Both the position numbers and the translations under genes were made by a program. A DNA stretch of 64,000 bases from Megamerina dolium (lineage: Eukaryota > Arthropoda > Insecta > Diptera > Megamerinidae), in the NCBI GenBank assembly GCA_963854835.1, contig OY978526.1, positions 38,168,501-38,232,500 of the forward strand. The letters run 5' to 3'. The notes under the pieces are model-generated. The model saw only the letters and a program-made list of their open reading frames with translations. It was not told the origin of the DNA and did not search any database. Of this stretch, positions 61,990 through 64,000 are shown piece by piece. How positions within the stretch are numbered: the first letter of the stretch is position 1; each line of letters starts with the position of its first letter.

Positions 61990-63010
61990 GTTGGCCACGT
62001 CAACAGCCTCAGAGTAATAGCAGAGAAGTCGGTAGAATGGCGATCTCGTCTCTACATCATCTTCATCGATTTCCAAAAAGCATTCGATACACTTCACCAT
62101 CATGCGATTTGGAATGCACTGGCATGTAAAGGTGTACCAAAACCCCTAATTGAGGTAGTCCTAGCATTATACACTAACGATGGCTGTCGCATCTTGCGTA
62201 AAAAAGAGCTGAGTGGTCGTATACCAGATACTACTGGAGTTCGACAAGGCTGCTTGCTATCACCTCTACTCTTTAAGATTATTTTGGACGTTGTGATAAG
62301 CAAAGCTACACGCGAATCTAAAGAATTAACATGGGGACTAAATGTATGGCTCGAAGATCGGGATTACGCTGACGATATTTGTCTTATGGCTCACACTTTT
62401 GTAGAGATGTCGAAAAAACGCTGGTAGCACAAATCAACACGCACGTGTCAACACTAATTGCACGCAAAGATTTCAAATCAGCAACGTAAATCTCGAAGAC
62501 GTGAACACCTTTTCCTATTTGGGGAGTATTATATCTGCTAATGGTGGCTCAAGGGAAGACATCGAAAACCGTATACAAATATTTAGCTCCAACGTGAAGT
62601 CCACTCTTATGTACGCAACCTGCGAAACCTGGAACTTTGCAGCCTCTGACCTCCAAACGCTGCAGGTTTTCATCAATCGTTGTCTCCGTAAAATATTGAG
62701 AATTTTCTGGCCCGATACGATATCAAACACTGACCTGTGGAGGAATCGCTGTAACCAAACACCAATGCGCCTGGAAATCCTGAAAAGGAAATGGGACTGG
62801 CTCGGGCACGTGTTAAGAAGAGACCAAACCCACATCACCCGCAGCGCAATCGACTGGAACCCTCAAGGCAGCCGTCGCAGAGGCAGGCCAGCATTGACCT
62901 GGAGGAGGGATCTGGAAGCTGACGTATTCAAAACCAGCAAAACCTGGAACGAAATCAGAAGGTTGGCGCATGACAGAGGGAAATGGAGAAAGCTTGTTGC
63001 GGAGCCATAG
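61990..63010 (+). mobile_element. Fragment of a third LINE reverse transcriptase
   Basis: RT motifs are visible: FIDFQKAFDTLHHHAIWNAL, GVRQGCLLSPLLFKIILD and DYADDICLM (catalytic). A frameshift with stop follows near 62425, then a C-terminal frame from 62501 ([37 protein letters not shown]). The endonuclease and early RT are missing. The layout resembles the RTE copies but the sequence is clearly another family. The 3' end abuts (AT)n. Confidence 0.82.
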
Positions 63011-63012
63011 CA

Positions 63013-63876
<864 letters not shown>

Positions 63877-64000
63877 GTTTTTTGCCCATCAACCATTCAA
63901 AATATACGTGTTTTTAAATGATTGTCAAATAATTAGAGTAAAATTTCTATTTCGAATATAAGAAATTATTGCAAGTGGCTAAATGTGAAGTTAACTGAAC

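Overview
The window looks like nuclear DNA from a higher dipteran, most likely a tephritid fruit fly. It is AT-rich and intron-bearing, has long (AT)n microsatellites, and is crowded with insect transposable elements: RTE-like and other LINEs, Ty3/gypsy, copia-like, mariner, rosa-like and Tc1-like DNA elements, piggyBac, MITEs and a tRNA-derived SINE. The tephritid guess rests on element types and general impression, not on a diagnostic host gene. No bacterial operon, CRISPR array, rRNA gene or intact host gene was found.

The only recognisable host genes are two tandem, same-strand (minus) fatty acid synthase (FASN) relatives. Locus 1 runs from exon 1 at 25458-25577 down to about 11567. It holds KS, AT, DH and part of the pseudo-methyltransferase region in at least five exons, and it carries nonsense codons, frameshifts and two LINE insertions. 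Locus 2 runs from exon 1 at 39132-39263 down to about 33784. It keeps KS sequence joined by a large internal deletion to a downstream FASN segment. Intron 1 is alignable between the loci, so each serves as an empty-site control for insertions in the other.

Round these lies a nested transposon landscape. Positions 1-10840 reappear in inverted orientation at 45432-50586 as a large inverted repeat with a loop of about 34.6 kb, which contains both FASN loci. The left arm carries a later 5.94-kb Ty3/gypsy insertion (3129-9069, 4-bp target duplication ATAT). A second, broken copy of the same family lies at 39489-45418, next to the inner end of the right arm. Both gypsy copies keep a textbook -1 frameshift signal between gag and pol: heptamer GTTAAAC, 6-nt spacer, 11-bp stem.

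At least six copies of one RTE-like LINE are present. One sits inside the locus 1 KS exon with a 12-bp target duplication and a 5' inversion typical of twin priming. The right end (52.7-64 kb) holds a dead mariner, more LINE fragments, an apparently intact Tc1-like element with double terminal repeats (58575-60225), an internally deleted rosa-like derivative, and fragments of two other LINEs. Almost all long (AT)n tracts sit at breakpoints between transposon fragments.

The genes do not work together as a pathway. The window is a record of gene duplication, pseudogenisation and repeated transposition. All protein calls come from reading translated motifs; no database search was run.
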